64,000 nucleotides of DNA. Origin: Tepidanaerobacteraceae bacterium (GTDB lineage Bacteria; Bacillota; Thermosediminibacteria; Thermosediminibacterales; Tepidanaerobacteraceae). The stretch is from NCBI GenBank assembly GCA_024655905.1, contig JANLFP010000012.1:1-64000 (forward strand), read 5' to 3'. The number at the start of each line of letters is the position of its first letter. The first letter of the stretch is position 1. Of the stretch, positions 19,990 through 29,085 are shown piece after piece. Below the pieces are notes generated by a model. That model saw nothing but the letters and a program-made list of their open reading frames with translations, was not told where the DNA came from and did no database searches. The translations under genes were made by a program, and so were the position numbers.

Positions 19990-22191
19990 ATGAAAAATAA
20001 TTTATTAAAAAATAGCAAGATTGTACATATTATCTATTACATAATTGGTTTTATTATCTGTATAATATTATTATTTTGGAGGTTGGAACTATGGAAAGTT
20101 AATTTTTCAATACCATTTTTATATGATGGTGATGCGTTATTAAATGGACTTTTTATTAAAAGTATTATAGATGGAGGCTGGTATTTAAAAAATAATTTTG
20201 TAGGAATGCCCTTTGGTTTAAACCTCTCTGATTATCCCATGGCTGATGGTTTGCATCTATTGATTTTAAAAATGATGACTCTTTTTACTCATAATTATGC
20301 TATTATATTAAATCTCTACTTTTTTTTGACTTTTATTTTATCAATGTTAACTACGATGTATGTTTTTAATCAATTTCAAATATCATATGTAATTTCTATT
20401 TTTGGCAGTTTAATTTTTACTTTCATGTCTTATCATTTTTTAAGAGGAGAAGCTCATCTTTTTTTAGCAGCATATTATATTATACCTTTAGTAGTGATGG
20501 TAGCAATATGGATATATTTAGGGAGAAATATACTAATAGAATATAACGACGAGAGAAAGAAACTTATATTCAAACGGAGTAGTTTTAATATAATGAGCAT
20601 TGTTGTTTGTGTAATAGCATCTTCTACAGGAGTTTATTATGCCTTTTTCGGATGTTTCTTTTTATTAATAGCCGGGATTTCATGTTCTTTAAGAAAAAAA
20701 AATTTTTATCCTTTAATAACGTCTATTATTTTAGTTAGCATTATTTCTGTTGGCGTTTTTGTTAATATTTTACCAAGCTTTATTTCCGGATATGTTAATG
20801 GGATAAATTTAGAAACTGCTCATCGCAGCCCGATAGAAGCTGAAATCTATGGAATGAAAATAACACAACTTTTTATACCACTTTCTGATTATGGAGTAAT
20901 GCCATTAAAAAAACTTATATCTACTTATGCTAATTATCCATTGCCTAATGAAGGTAGCGAATATTTAGGGATTATTGGATGTATAGGTTTTCTATTTTTG
21001 TTATTAAAATTAATAAAACAAAATAATTCTTTTAAAGAAGAAGTAATAATCGAAGGACTATCAAAGTTAAATATATTTGCGATATTATTAGGGACGATAG
21101 GAGGATTAGGTTCTATATTTGCTATAGCAATTAGTCCTCAAATTAGAGCATATAACAGAATTAGTATATACATAGCTTTTTTTTCTATTTTTTCAGTGGT
21201 TATACTTATAGATAAATTCTATAAAAATAAAATAAAATCAAAAGTGGGTTATGCTTTTTTTTATTTATTTCTTATGTTAATATTAATACTTAGCATTTAT
21301 GATCAAGTACCCAAAAGAATAATACCGGACTATATAAAAGCAACGCAAGATTTTAATAATGATAAGGACTTTATTCAAACAATAGAAGATTCCTTGCCTT
21401 CTAATGCAATGATTTTTCAGTTGCCTTATGTACCTTTTCCTGAAAATCCTCCTGTCAATAATATGGGGGATTATCAGCATTTTAAAGCATATTTACATTC
21501 CAAGAATTTAAGATGGAGTTATGGTGCAATAAAAGGTCGCGAGGGTGATTTATGGCAGAGAGAGGTTGTAAAAAAGCCTTTAAATGAATTTGTTGAAACT
21601 ATTTCATTAGTAGGTTTTGATGGTATATATATTGATAGATTTGGTTATTCGGATTCCGGTAAAGATTTAGAAGCAAAATTAACTGATATATTAAAAACTA
21701 AACCGATAGTAAGCAAAAATAATCGTTTTGTGTTTTTTAATATGACACAATATAATAATATTCTGAGAGAAAAATTCTCTGAAGAAAAATTAGAAGAAAT
21801 CAAAGATGATGTTTTACATCCTGTATTAACATCATGGAGATTAGGTTTCTCTGGTCTAGAAGGAACCCCTGAAAATAATTGGAGATGGTGTTCATCAAAA
21901 GGAGAGTTAGTATTAGTAAATAGTTCTCGAAAAGAAAAAGATATTTTAATAGAAATGGCAATTTTTACAGGTTATAAAGAACATTCAAATTTAAAGATAG
22001 GAGGAGACCTTCTTTCCGAAAATCTTAATGTAAATTCCGATGGTACTTTTTTTTCAAAGAGATTTATTCTAAAACCCGGAAAACATGTCATTAGATTTTC
22101 TAGCGATGCAAAAAGAGTTGATGCTCCAAACGATCCGAGATTTTTAGTTTTTAGGATAGCCAATTTTAGATTAAAGGAATTAAAAAATTAA
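19990..22191 (+). CDS. Polytopic membrane protein with C-terminal beta-sandwich, GT-C-like
   Basis: 733 residues. About twelve hydrophobic helices (residues 10-440) carry an early loop LYDGDALLNGLFIK with an acidic pair, as in GT-C glycosyltransferases and YfhO-like proteins. Residues about 440-590 are soluble, and the end (about 600-730, from HPVLTSWRLGFSGLEG) is beta-rich and ends RIANFRLKEL like a carbohydrate-binding fold. It is followed by a GtrB-like and a GtrA-like gene, so it is the best candidate for the variable third partner (GtrC role) that moves a sugar from polyprenyl phosphate to glycan outside the cell. No characterised homologue recognised. Confidence 0.65.
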   Translation: MKNNLLKNSKIVHIIYYIIGFIICIILLFWRLELWKVNFSIPFLYDGDALLNGLFIKSIIDGGWYLKNNFVGMPFGLNLSDYPMADGLHLLILKMMTLFTHNYAIILNLYFFLTFILSMLTTMYVFNQFQISYVISIFGSLIFTFMSYHFLRGEAHLFLAAYYIIPLVVMVAIWIYLGRNILIEYNDERKKLIFKRSSFNIMSIVVCVIASSTGVYYAFFGCFFLLIAGISCSLRKKNFYPLITSIILVSIISVGVFVNILPSFISGYVNGINLETAHRSPIEAEIYGMKITQLFIPLSDYGVMPLKKLISTYANYPLPNEGSEYLGIIGCIGFLFLLLKLIKQNNSFKEEVIIEGLSKLNIFAILLGTIGGLGSIFAIAISPQIRAYNRISIYIAFFSIFSVVILIDKFYKNKIKSKVGYAFFYLFLMLILILSIYDQVPKRIIPDYIKATQDFNNDKDFIQTIEDSLPSNAMIFQLPYVPFPENPPVNNMGDYQHFKAYLHSKNLRWSYGAIKGREGDLWQREVVKKPLNEFVETISLVGFDGIYIDRFGYSDSGKDLEAKLTDILKTKPIVSKNNRFVFFNMTQYNNILREKFSEEKLEEIKDDVLHPVLTSWRLGFSGLEGTPENNWRWCSSKGELVLVNSSRKEKDILIEMAIFTGYKEHSNLKIGGDLLSENLNVNSDGTFFSKRFILKPGKHVIRFSSDAKRVDAPNDPRFLVFRIANFRLKELKN

Positions 22192-22261
22192 TATCAAGAA
22201 ACTGGCAATCTTATTTTTAGTCATTAAAAAAAAATTGGGAGTAATAAAGAAGGGGTAACTA

Positions 22262-23218
22262 ATGATAGATAAAAAAATATCAGTTATAATACCTTGTTAT
22301 AATGAAGAAGGAAATATATTAAATATGTATGAAAGACTCATTAAAGTTTTAAATCCAATAACAAATAATTATGAACTAGTTTTTATAAATAATGGCAGTA
22401 CTGATAATTCTTATAAAATATTTGATTACTTAACTGAAAGAGATCCTAAAGTTACGGTAATAGAACTTTCTAGAAATTTTGGTAGTTCTCAACCAGCATA
22501 CACCTGTGGATTAGAATATGTAACAGGTGATTGCGCTGTATTAATTGATGGTGATATACAAGATCCACCAGAACTTATACCCAACATGATTACAAAATGG
22601 TTAGAAGGATATGATGTTGTTTACGGAATAAGAAAAAAAAGGAAAGGGAGTTTAATTAGAAGAATAGGATATAAAATATTTTATAGAATGTTAAAGAAAT
22701 TAGCATATATAGATATACCATTAGATGCTGGCGATTTTAGTTTAATTGATAGAAAAGTAATAGATGCTTTGAATCTTTTACCAGAAAGAAATAGATTTAT
22801 TAGAGGATTAAGAGCATGGGTGGGATTTAAAAGCATAGGTATAGAATATACCAGAGAAGATAGAAAAGCGGGGAAGACGAGTAATAGTTTTATGGACAAT
22901 ATAAGATGGGCTAAAATGGGTATTTTTTCTTTTTCATATTATCCTTTAGAACTTATTTCTTATATTGCATTTATAGTTATGTTGATTTCTTTAATTGGGA
23001 TTTGTGTATATATAATAAGCTATTTTGTATATCCAAATGCTCCAAGGGGATTTTCAACACTTATAGTTGCAATATTATTTTTAGGGGCTGTTCAATTATT
23101 GAGTTTGAGTATAATAGGTGAGTATCTTGGTAAAATTTTCGAGGAAACTAAAGGTAGACCAATATATATAATTAAACGAATTATTAATGATCATAGGAAG
23201 GCACAAATTGATAAATGA
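22262..23218 (+). CDS. GT2 polyprenyl-phosphate glycosyltransferase, GtrB-like
   Basis: 318 residues. The GT-A domain opens SVIIPCYNEEGNI, with DGDIQDPPELIPNM as the metal-binding DxD site, and ends in two hydrophobic segments (about residues 235-300). This is the layout of GtrB/DPM1/ArnC enzymes that load a sugar onto undecaprenyl phosphate at the inner face. GtrA follows with a 4-nt overlap (ATGATG junction). Ribosome site AAGAAGGGG precedes ATG 22262. The donor is unknown; the CDP-branched sugar made upstream or UDP-glucose are both possible. Confidence 0.88.
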   Translation: MIDKKISVIIPCYNEEGNILNMYERLIKVLNPITNNYELVFINNGSTDNSYKIFDYLTERDPKVTVIELSRNFGSSQPAYTCGLEYVTGDCAVLIDGDIQDPPELIPNMITKWLEGYDVVYGIRKKRKGSLIRRIGYKIFYRMLKKLAYIDIPLDAGDFSLIDRKVIDALNLLPERNRFIRGLRAWVGFKSIGIEYTREDRKAGKTSNSFMDNIRWAKMGIFSFSYYPLELISYIAFIVMLISLIGICVYIISYFVYPNAPRGFSTLIVAILFLGAVQLLSLSIIGEYLGKIFEETKGRPIYIIKRIINDHRKAQIDK

Positions 23219-23634
23219 TGGGATTTAAAATTGTATTTAAGAAGGGCTTTTTATTACAAGCATTTAGATTCGGAATTGTAGGTATCTTGAATACTATAGT
23301 TGGATTTGTTTTTTATATTTTATTTATAAATCTTAAGTTTCATTATATAATAGCATTATTTTTTTCTCATGTAATTGGAGTAACTAATAGTTTTTTCTGG
23401 AATAAATTTTGGACTTTCAAATCAAAGCAAAAATCTTTAAAAGAATTACTTAGATTTATTACAGTATATACAATAACATTTTTATTAAATATTGTAATTT
23501 TATCTTTCTTGGTTGAAAAAATGTCTTTTGATAAAAAATTATCACAGTTGATTTCTCTTTCATTAATAACTATTATTAGTTTTTGTGGCCATAAATATTG
23601 GAGTTTTAAGAACTATAGAATTAACGATCAATAA
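23215..23634 (+). CDS. GtrA-family membrane protein (polyprenyl-phosphate-sugar flippase candidate)
   Basis: 139 residues with four hydrophobic helices and the GtrA features FRFGIVGILNTIVGF, NSFFWNKFWTFKS and a closing HKYWSFKNY. GtrA proteins are thought to flip the lipid-linked monosaccharide made by GtrB. Overlap with the GtrB-like gene and the polytopic gene before it give a complete side-group module. ATG 23215 or 23218 may be used. This is the last gene of the first AT-rich cassette. Confidence 0.88.
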   Translation: MMGFKIVFKKGFLLQAFRFGIVGILNTIVGFVFYILFINLKFHYIIALFFSHVIGVTNSFFWNKFWTFKSKQKSLKELLRFITVYTITFLLNIVILSFLVEKMSFDKKLSQLISLSLITIISFCGHKYWSFKNYRINDQ

Positions 23635-23650
23635 ATATTAAGGTTTCTTT

Positions 23651-23669
23651 TATACTACGTATAGTTTTT
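23651..23669 (+). terminator. Weak terminator-like hairpin at cassette end
   Basis: TATAC/GTATA (23651-23655 and 23659-23663) with a 3-nt loop is followed by GTTTTTC. The stem is short and AT-only for most pairs, so it may be inefficient. It lies just where AT-rich DNA gives way to GC-richer genes. Confidence 0.35.
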
Positions 23670-23709
23670 CTTAAATATTAATTTAAATTTAAAAGTAATC
23701 GAGGTAATC

Positions 23710-24849
23710 ATGATTAAAATCGGCCTGGACATACAACCCATATTAAAGGATAAGACCGGGGTTGGGTGGTATACCCAAAAAATACTTGAGAATTTACAAA
23801 GCGATATATTTGAATTTGAAGGCTATGGGTTTAATTTTTTGAACCGGAATAGAATTGACGATGAAGTTAAGAATTTAAATTTTAATTATAAGATAAATAG
23901 ACTGATGCCTTATGGCGTGTATAGAAGAATATGGCACATCCTGCCGGTATCATTTAACACTTTATTTGAAAGCGATGCTGATATTTTTCATTTTTTTAAT
24001 TATATTGTTCCGCCCAAAATAAGGGGCAGGATTATAGTTACCATATATGATATGGTCTACAAATTGTTTCCTGAAACCATGACCCGGAGCAATTATAAAA
24101 GGCTTGAAAAAGAATTGAAAGGTTCTGTGGGTAGAGCCGATAAAATTATAACTATTTCCATGAATTCAAAAAAGGAAATAATGGAGTATTTAGATGTCGC
24201 TGAAGACAGGATTGATATTGTTTATCCCGGAATTGATGCGAATATATATAGTAAAGACTTCCCGCCGCAGCGGTTTGAGGAGACAAAAGCGAAGTACCGC
24301 ATTCCTTCCCGGTATATTCTATATCTTGGGACTCTGGAGCCCAGGAAGAATATCGGCAGGATTATTGATGCCTATGCATTATTTATAAAAGAAGCCGATG
24401 AGGATGTTAATCTCGTCATCGCAGGAAAAAAGGGCTGGATGTTTGATGAGATATTTAAAAAGGTGGAAGATTATGGTTTAAAAGAAAAAATCATTTTTAC
24501 GGGATATGTGGATGAGAAGGACAAGCCCCTGATTTATAAGATGAGCGATTTGTTCATATTCCCTTCCCTCTATGAAGGATTCGGCATGCCGGTGCTGGAA
24601 GCTATGGCGGCAGGGGTGCCGGTGATTACTTCCAATACTTCCGCCCTGCCCGAGGTTGCGGGGGATGCCGCCTTATTAATAAATCCTCTTGACGTAGAAG
24701 ATATAGCCTACGCCATAAAAAAACTGATGAAAGATGAGGCTTTAAGAAATAGTTTAATTCAAAAAGGCCAAAAGAGAAGCCGGGATTTTTCATGGAAAAG
24801 ATCCGCGGAAAAGCTGCTGGAAATTTACAGGGAAGTCGGAGGATCATGA
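23710..24849 (+). CDS. GT4-family glycosyltransferase (mannosyl/rhamnosyl type)
   Basis: 379 residues. [18 protein letters not shown] starts the acceptor half; [32 protein letters not shown] and [17 protein letters not shown] mark the donor half with its E-x7-E pair. This is the subfamily of MtfB/WbpY-like enzymes acting with GDP-mannose or GDP-rhamnose. With gmd and rmd in the same locus, GDP-D-rhamnose is a reasonable donor (inference). ATG 23710 follows GAGGTAATC. Overlaps the next gene by 4 nt, and the two proteins look like diverged copies of one another. Confidence 0.87.
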   Translation: MIKIGLDIQPILKDKTGVGWYTQKILENLQSDIFEFEGYGFNFLNRNRIDDEVKNLNFNYKINRLMPYGVYRRIWHILPVSFNTLFESDADIFHFFNYIVPPKIRGRIIVTIYDMVYKLFPETMTRSNYKRLEKELKGSVGRADKIITISMNSKKEIMEYLDVAEDRIDIVYPGIDANIYSKDFPPQRFEETKAKYRIPSRYILYLGTLEPRKNIGRIIDAYALFIKEADEDVNLVIAGKKGWMFDEIFKKVEDYGLKEKIIFTGYVDEKDKPLIYKMSDLFIFPSLYEGFGMPVLEAMAAGVPVITSNTSALPEVAGDAALLINPLDVEDIAYAIKKLMKDEALRNSLIQKGQKRSRDFSWKRSAEKLLEIYREVGGS

Positions 24850-25961
24850 AAAAAATTCTTATAAACGGTCTCTTAATAGATGAGAAAAGTGCGGGCATAG
24901 GGCATTACGGCTATGCCCTTATTAATGCTTTGTCAAAGGTAAATAAAGAATATGAGATTTCAGTGATGGCACAGCAGGGCCTTGCCTTTGACGGTGTCCG
25001 CATGGTCCATAAAAAATATGAGGACTCTTTAAAAAGGGTGGCGGCTGAACAGTTTTTCTTGCGGAAGGAATGCGGAGAATACGACCTTGTGCATTTTATC
25101 GATTATAGCTCCCCGGTGCTCGGAATAAAAAAACCTTTTATAGTTACCATCCATGACCTATCGTTTTATAAGTATCCCGACACCTTTTCTTTCGTGAGCA
25201 GGAAGATCAAGCAGTTTATCACGCCCTTCAGCATAAAAAGGGCGGCGAAGATTATAGCGGATTCTGAAAGCACAAAAAGGGATATATTATCACGATTCAA
25301 CATAGATGAATCTAGAGTTGAGGTGATATATCCCGGAAGACCCGATTACGGGAGAGTAGAGGATAATCTTAAAATAGAGGAAGCAAAAAGAAAATACGGA
25401 ATAGAAGGTGATTACATCCTGTACCTGGGGATCCTCGAACCCAGGAAAAACATCGTGAAGCTGGTAGAAGCATATGCGGATCTGTTGAAGGAAGGAATAA
25501 AGGAAAAACTGGTGATCGCCGGAAAGAAAGGATGGCTTTATGAAGAAATTTTCCGTAAGGTTCAAAGCCTGGGGCTTGAAAAAAAAGTGATCTTTACAGG
25601 TTATGTGGACGAAATGGACAAACCGAGCTTATACAGCGGTGCCAGGGTTTTCGTGTATCCCTCCCTTTACGAGGGCTTCGGCCTTCCGCCTCTGGAAGCC
25701 ATGACCTGCGGCACACCCGTGGTAGTCTCCCATACATCATCACTTCCCGAAGTGGTGGGAGACGCCGGAATATTTGTTGATCCGAAAAATATTTATTCAA
25801 TTTCGAAAGGAATTTATGATATAATAACAGATAGCTTATTGATGGAAAGAATTTCTGCTGCAGGCAAAGCGAGGAGCAGGCTTTTCTGCTGGCAGAAGGC
25901 AGCGAAAAAAGTGCTGGATATATACGATGAAGCTCTAGAGGTGAAAACGTGGAAACTCTGA
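24846..25961 (+). CDS. GT4-family glycosyltransferase, paralogue of preceding gene
   Basis: 371 residues. It repeats the layout of the preceding enzyme almost block by block: [33 protein letters not shown] and [17 protein letters not shown], which suggests tandem duplication and shift of acceptor. ATG 24846 sits in an ATGA overlap with GGAGG just upstream; a longer ATG start (24792) lies deep in the preceding gene. Expected to add rhamnose or mannose to the growing lipid-linked chain. Confidence 0.87.
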   Translation: MKKILINGLLIDEKSAGIGHYGYALINALSKVNKEYEISVMAQQGLAFDGVRMVHKKYEDSLKRVAAEQFFLRKECGEYDLVHFIDYSSPVLGIKKPFIVTIHDLSFYKYPDTFSFVSRKIKQFITPFSIKRAAKIIADSESTKRDILSRFNIDESRVEVIYPGRPDYGRVEDNLKIEEAKRKYGIEGDYILYLGILEPRKNIVKLVEAYADLLKEGIKEKLVIAGKKGWLYEEIFRKVQSLGLEKKVIFTGYVDEMDKPSLYSGARVFVYPSLYEGFGLPPLEAMTCGTPVVVSHTSSLPEVVGDAGIFVDPKNIYSISKGIYDIITDSLLMERISAAGKARSRLFCWQKAAKKVLDIYDEALEVKTWKL

Positions 25962-26434
25962 GAAAGATAATGGTTTTTTTTATTTTACCTGTCCTGGCTG
26001 TCGCGTTGCTGTATGTCAATGGGAGAATTCAGGCCGACAAGTATTTCAACAGGCTTTCGGATTTGAAGCAGTATGATAGCCAGATAAGCGCTGATTTGAC
26101 TGAGTTGAAAGCAAGGCCCGGCGAAAAATTAATATTGCCGCTTGATATAAAAAATACCGGGACAATGTCCTGGCTAAGCGACGGGAAAAACAGCATAAAT
26201 CTCTCATACCATATCCTGGATGAGAATAAGAAAATGATTTTAAATGATGGTGAAAGAACTGCAATACCGGGTTCCGTAAAATCCGGTGAAGCGGTGCAGG
26301 TTAACGCACAGGTCAAGGCCCCGGAAAAGGCGGGCATATACTATATTGAATTTGATATGGTGCATGAAGGCGTCACCTGGTTTGAACAAAAGGGCTCCAA
26401 AACTCTAACAGTCAGGCTGGAGGTAAAGCCATGA
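25949..26434 (+). CDS. Membrane-anchored Ig-like (NBR1-type) beta-sandwich protein
   Basis: 161 residues: one N-terminal hydrophobic helix (about 6-24, MVFFILPVLAVALLYV), then an exported domain with LKARPGEKLILPLDIKNTG, PGSVKSGEAVQVNAQV and KAGIYYIEFDMVHEGVTWF. This is the pattern of the NBR1-like Ig domain often found in bacterial surface proteins. GTG 25949 follows AGAGGTGA and overlaps the previous gene by 13 nt; the next overlaps it by 4. It is thus made in step with three glycosyltransferases, although it acts outside. A role in holding or presenting glycan is a guess. Confidence 0.65.
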   Translation: METLRKIMVFFILPVLAVALLYVNGRIQADKYFNRLSDLKQYDSQISADLTELKARPGEKLILPLDIKNTGTMSWLSDGKNSINLSYHILDENKKMILNDGERTAIPGSVKSGEAVQVNAQVKAPEKAGIYYIEFDMVHEGVTWFEQKGSKTLTVRLEVKP

Positions 26435-27543
26435 GGGTCGCCCTGGTTCACGATTGGCTCATCAATATGGGCGGTGCGGAAAGGCTCATAAAGATTTTCC
26501 ATGAACTGTTTCCCGAAGCCCCCATATATACCTTATTTTATGACAAAGACAGGATGCCCGCAGAATTTCAGAAGATGGACATTCGGACATCCTGGCTGCA
26601 AAAAATACCCTATAGCACAAGAATATATCAGCATCTTTTGCCGCTCATGCCTATGGCGGTGGAACAGTTTGATTTGTCTTGCTATGATTTAGTCTTAAGC
26701 TCATCAACCTGCTGTGCCAAAGGTGTAATAACCCACCCGGACACTCTGCATATATGCTATTGCAATACTCCCATGAGATACGCCTGGGATTTTTATCGCG
26801 AATATATAGAAAATAAAAGCAGGCCCATGAAGCTGCTGATAGCGGAGGTGATGAATTATATCAGGCTCTGGGACAGGCTTTCCGCCGACAGGGTTGATTA
26901 CTTCATAGCCAACTCGAATAACGTGAGAAAGAGAATATATAAACATTACAGGCGGGATTCCACCGTCATATATCCTGGAGTGGACACGGATTTTTACACT
27001 CCTTCGGGCGATATTGGAGACTATTATCTGATAGTATCCAGACTGGTGGGCTATAAGAGGGTGGATCTGGCTGTAAAGGCCTTTAATGAATTGGGTTTGC
27101 CTTTAGTAGTAGTTGGAGATGGACCCGAGCTTGCCCGATTGAAAAAGATGGTAAAAAACAACATCAGATTTACGGGCAGGCTGTCCGACGAAGAAGTGAG
27201 AGAAAGCTACAGAAAATGCAGGGCGCTTATATTCCCCGCCGAAGAAGATTTCGGCCTGGTACCGCTGGAAGCCCAGTCCTGCGGTAGGCCCGTGATAGCC
27301 TATGGCAGAGGGGGAGCCCTGGAGACGGTTATCGAAGGCAAGACAGGTATTTTCTTTTTCCGGCAGACTGCGGAATCCCTCAAAGAAGCGGTGCTGGATT
27401 TTGAGAAAATAGCGTATCAATTCGATAAAAAATCAATAAGAGAACATGCACTGCGTTTCGGATATGACAGATTCAAAAAAGAAATGATGGATTTCATAAA
27501 AGATAAGATGAATACAGGGTGGGGTCATGAGCACCAAAAATGA
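26431..27543 (+). CDS. GT4-family glycosyltransferase, WbaZ-like
   Basis: 370 residues. The start VALVHDWLINMGGAERLI and ICYCNTPMRYAWDFY are typical of the WbaZ/mannosyltransferase group that works near the start of O-antigen chains; SRLVGYKRVDLAV, VVVGDGPEL and EEDFGLVPLEAQSCG mark the donor half. ATG 26431 overlaps the anchored Ig-like gene, and its own end overlaps the priming transferase by 17 nt. Probably adds mannose or D-rhamnose to the primed lipid. Confidence 0.87.
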   Translation: MRVALVHDWLINMGGAERLIKIFHELFPEAPIYTLFYDKDRMPAEFQKMDIRTSWLQKIPYSTRIYQHLLPLMPMAVEQFDLSCYDLVLSSSTCCAKGVITHPDTLHICYCNTPMRYAWDFYREYIENKSRPMKLLIAEVMNYIRLWDRLSADRVDYFIANSNNVRKRIYKHYRRDSTVIYPGVDTDFYTPSGDIGDYYLIVSRLVGYKRVDLAVKAFNELGLPLVVVGDGPELARLKKMVKNNIRFTGRLSDEEVRESYRKCRALIFPAEEDFGLVPLEAQSCGRPVIAYGRGGALETVIEGKTGIFFFRQTAESLKEAVLDFEKIAYQFDKKSIREHALRFGYDRFKKEMMDFIKDKMNTGWGHEHQK

Positions 27544-28927
27544 TAGGCTCATAAAACAGATTCTTTTCCTTTCGGATATACTTGCCATAGCAATATCAGG
27601 GTTTATAGCTGTTGGCATAAGGTTTTTTTTCAGGTGGAGCGAATTTGACGTCAAATGGTATTTCATAGGCCTTTTGTTTTTCCTTTCCATTACCCTGATA
27701 GTCATGTATTTTAACAAGCTTTATGATTTAAAATACAAATCATGGTTTGCCCAGGTGCCCGGCATAATCAATTCTTATATTTACTCGCTTTTCGCCTTTG
27801 CGATGTTTTCGTTTTTCGTGAGGGAGGTTTCTTACTCCCGGCTGGTGTTGATATATTTCTCCGTGTCTGCGGTAGCGCTGCTTTTGACCGGAAGATATGC
27901 TGCTTTATGCGCAATAAAAAAATTGTATCAGAGGGGCATTGGTGCCAAAAAGCTTTTATGTCTGGGGATAGACGAGAGAAGCCTTGATATATTGAAATAC
28001 CTTCATGAACATGCGGAATTCGGCTTTATAGTGACAGGGTATCTCGATGATGAAAATAAAAAGATAAAAAAAGCTTTTCCGTACCTGGGAAGGATAGAGG
28101 ATTATGCGAAGGTCATTGATGAAAAAGGCGTCAGCGTGGTCCTGATTTCCTCGGGCAGCAAATATAAGCGTATCGATATCATCGAATACTGTGAAGAAAA
28201 ATACATACAGGTGTATATGATACCCGATATACTGGACATCACCAGCAATCCCGTAGACATCGGCCAGATATCCACTATTCCCCTGATAAAGTTCAAAGAA
28301 GGAGCCATTTCGCCCCTGCAGGCCAAAATCAAAAGATTGTTTGATTTAATCTGCGCGTCTTTTGCACTGATCATGCTCTCGCCCCTGTTTTTGCTGATAA
28401 TAATCTTAATTAAGGTGACGACCCGGGGCAGCGTCTTCTTTATACAGGAGCGCTACGGCATGAACGGTGAGCTGATAAAAATAATAAAATTCAGGACCAT
28501 GGTGGAAAATGCAGAAGAAATGCTGGAAAAACTGATTAAAGAAAATCCCGAAGCGAGAGAAGAATACAATACCTTCAGAAAATTGAAGAACGACCCGAGA
28601 ATAACCCCTATCGGAAGAATATTGAGAAATACCAGCCTGGACGAGCTTCCGCAGTTGATCAATATCATAATGGGCGACCTGAGCATTGTCGGTCCGAGGC
28701 CCATGCTGTTGGATGAAATGGAAAGATATGGGAAATATAAAAGGTTGATTTTGAAAGTGAACCCCGGCCTTACAGGCCTTTGGCAGATTAGCGGCAGAAA
28801 TGAACTTCCTTTTTCGGAAAGAGTGAAACTGGACATTTATTATATCAACAACTGGTCGTTCTGGCTTGACATTATGATAATCCTCAAAACCATCCCGGCT
28901 CTGCTTCACAAGAACGGGGCATATTAA
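27527..28927 (+). CDS. Polyprenyl-phosphate sugar phosphotransferase (polytopic, WbaP/WsaP-like)
   Basis: 466 residues. Four to five N-terminal helices (about 10-125), a Rossmann-like middle domain (about 130-260, KLLCLGIDERSLDIL), and a C-terminal bacterial sugar transferase domain (about 270-466) with RLFDLICASFALI, KFRTM, SLDELPQL, GPRPM and PGLTGLWQISGR. It moves a hexose-1-phosphate from a UDP-sugar to undecaprenyl phosphate and so starts glycan assembly at the inner membrane face. Last gene of the first locus. A perfect 14-bp palindrome (ATTTCCCGGGAAAT, 28941-28954) follows without a T-run. Confidence 0.9.
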   Translation: MSTKNDRLIKQILFLSDILAIAISGFIAVGIRFFFRWSEFDVKWYFIGLLFFLSITLIVMYFNKLYDLKYKSWFAQVPGIINSYIYSLFAFAMFSFFVREVSYSRLVLIYFSVSAVALLLTGRYAALCAIKKLYQRGIGAKKLLCLGIDERSLDILKYLHEHAEFGFIVTGYLDDENKKIKKAFPYLGRIEDYAKVIDEKGVSVVLISSGSKYKRIDIIEYCEEKYIQVYMIPDILDITSNPVDIGQISTIPLIKFKEGAISPLQAKIKRLFDLICASFALIMLSPLFLLIIILIKVTTRGSVFFIQERYGMNGELIKIIKFRTMVENAEEMLEKLIKENPEAREEYNTFRKLKNDPRITPIGRILRNTSLDELPQLINIIMGDLSIVGPRPMLLDEMERYGKYKRLILKVNPGLTGLWQISGRNELPFSERVKLDIYYINNWSFWLDIMIILKTIPALLHKNGAY

Positions 28928-28966
28928 AAAAATTCCCCATATTTCCCGGGAAATCCTTCTCAAAAA

Positions 28967-28995
28967 GGAGGAAAAAATAATTTTCTGTCGAATAG
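28967..28995 (+). promoter_or_regulatory. Sigma-H-type promoter upstream of cpsB-like gene
   Basis: GGAGGAAAA (28967-28975) fits RnAGGAwww and GTCGAATAG (28987-28995) fits RnnGAATww, with 17 nt between AGGA and GAAT, as at 270 and 33755. TGTCGAA (28986-28992), the Spo0A-box core, overlaps the -10. A 7-bp inverted repeat AATAGAA/TTCTATT (28991-28997, 29004-29010) covers the expected start point near 29002 and could be an operator or mRNA 5' hairpin. Confidence 0.65.
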
Positions 28996-29085
28996 AACAT
29001 ATATTCTATTATTTCATGCATTGTCCAATATCCTATTGAGGGCAGGAAGAAATGGGGCTAAGCAAAAATATATAGGGGGAAAAAT

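Noticed and set aside
28941-28954. ATTTCCCGGGAAAT as a terminator
   Set aside because: A perfect palindrome leaves no loop and no T-run follows; termination here is unproven.
28986-28992. TGTCGAA as a Spo0A box
   Set aside because: A single 7-base match is expected several times by chance in 64 kb, and the bases are already explained by the sigma-H -10 element. Kept only as a remark.
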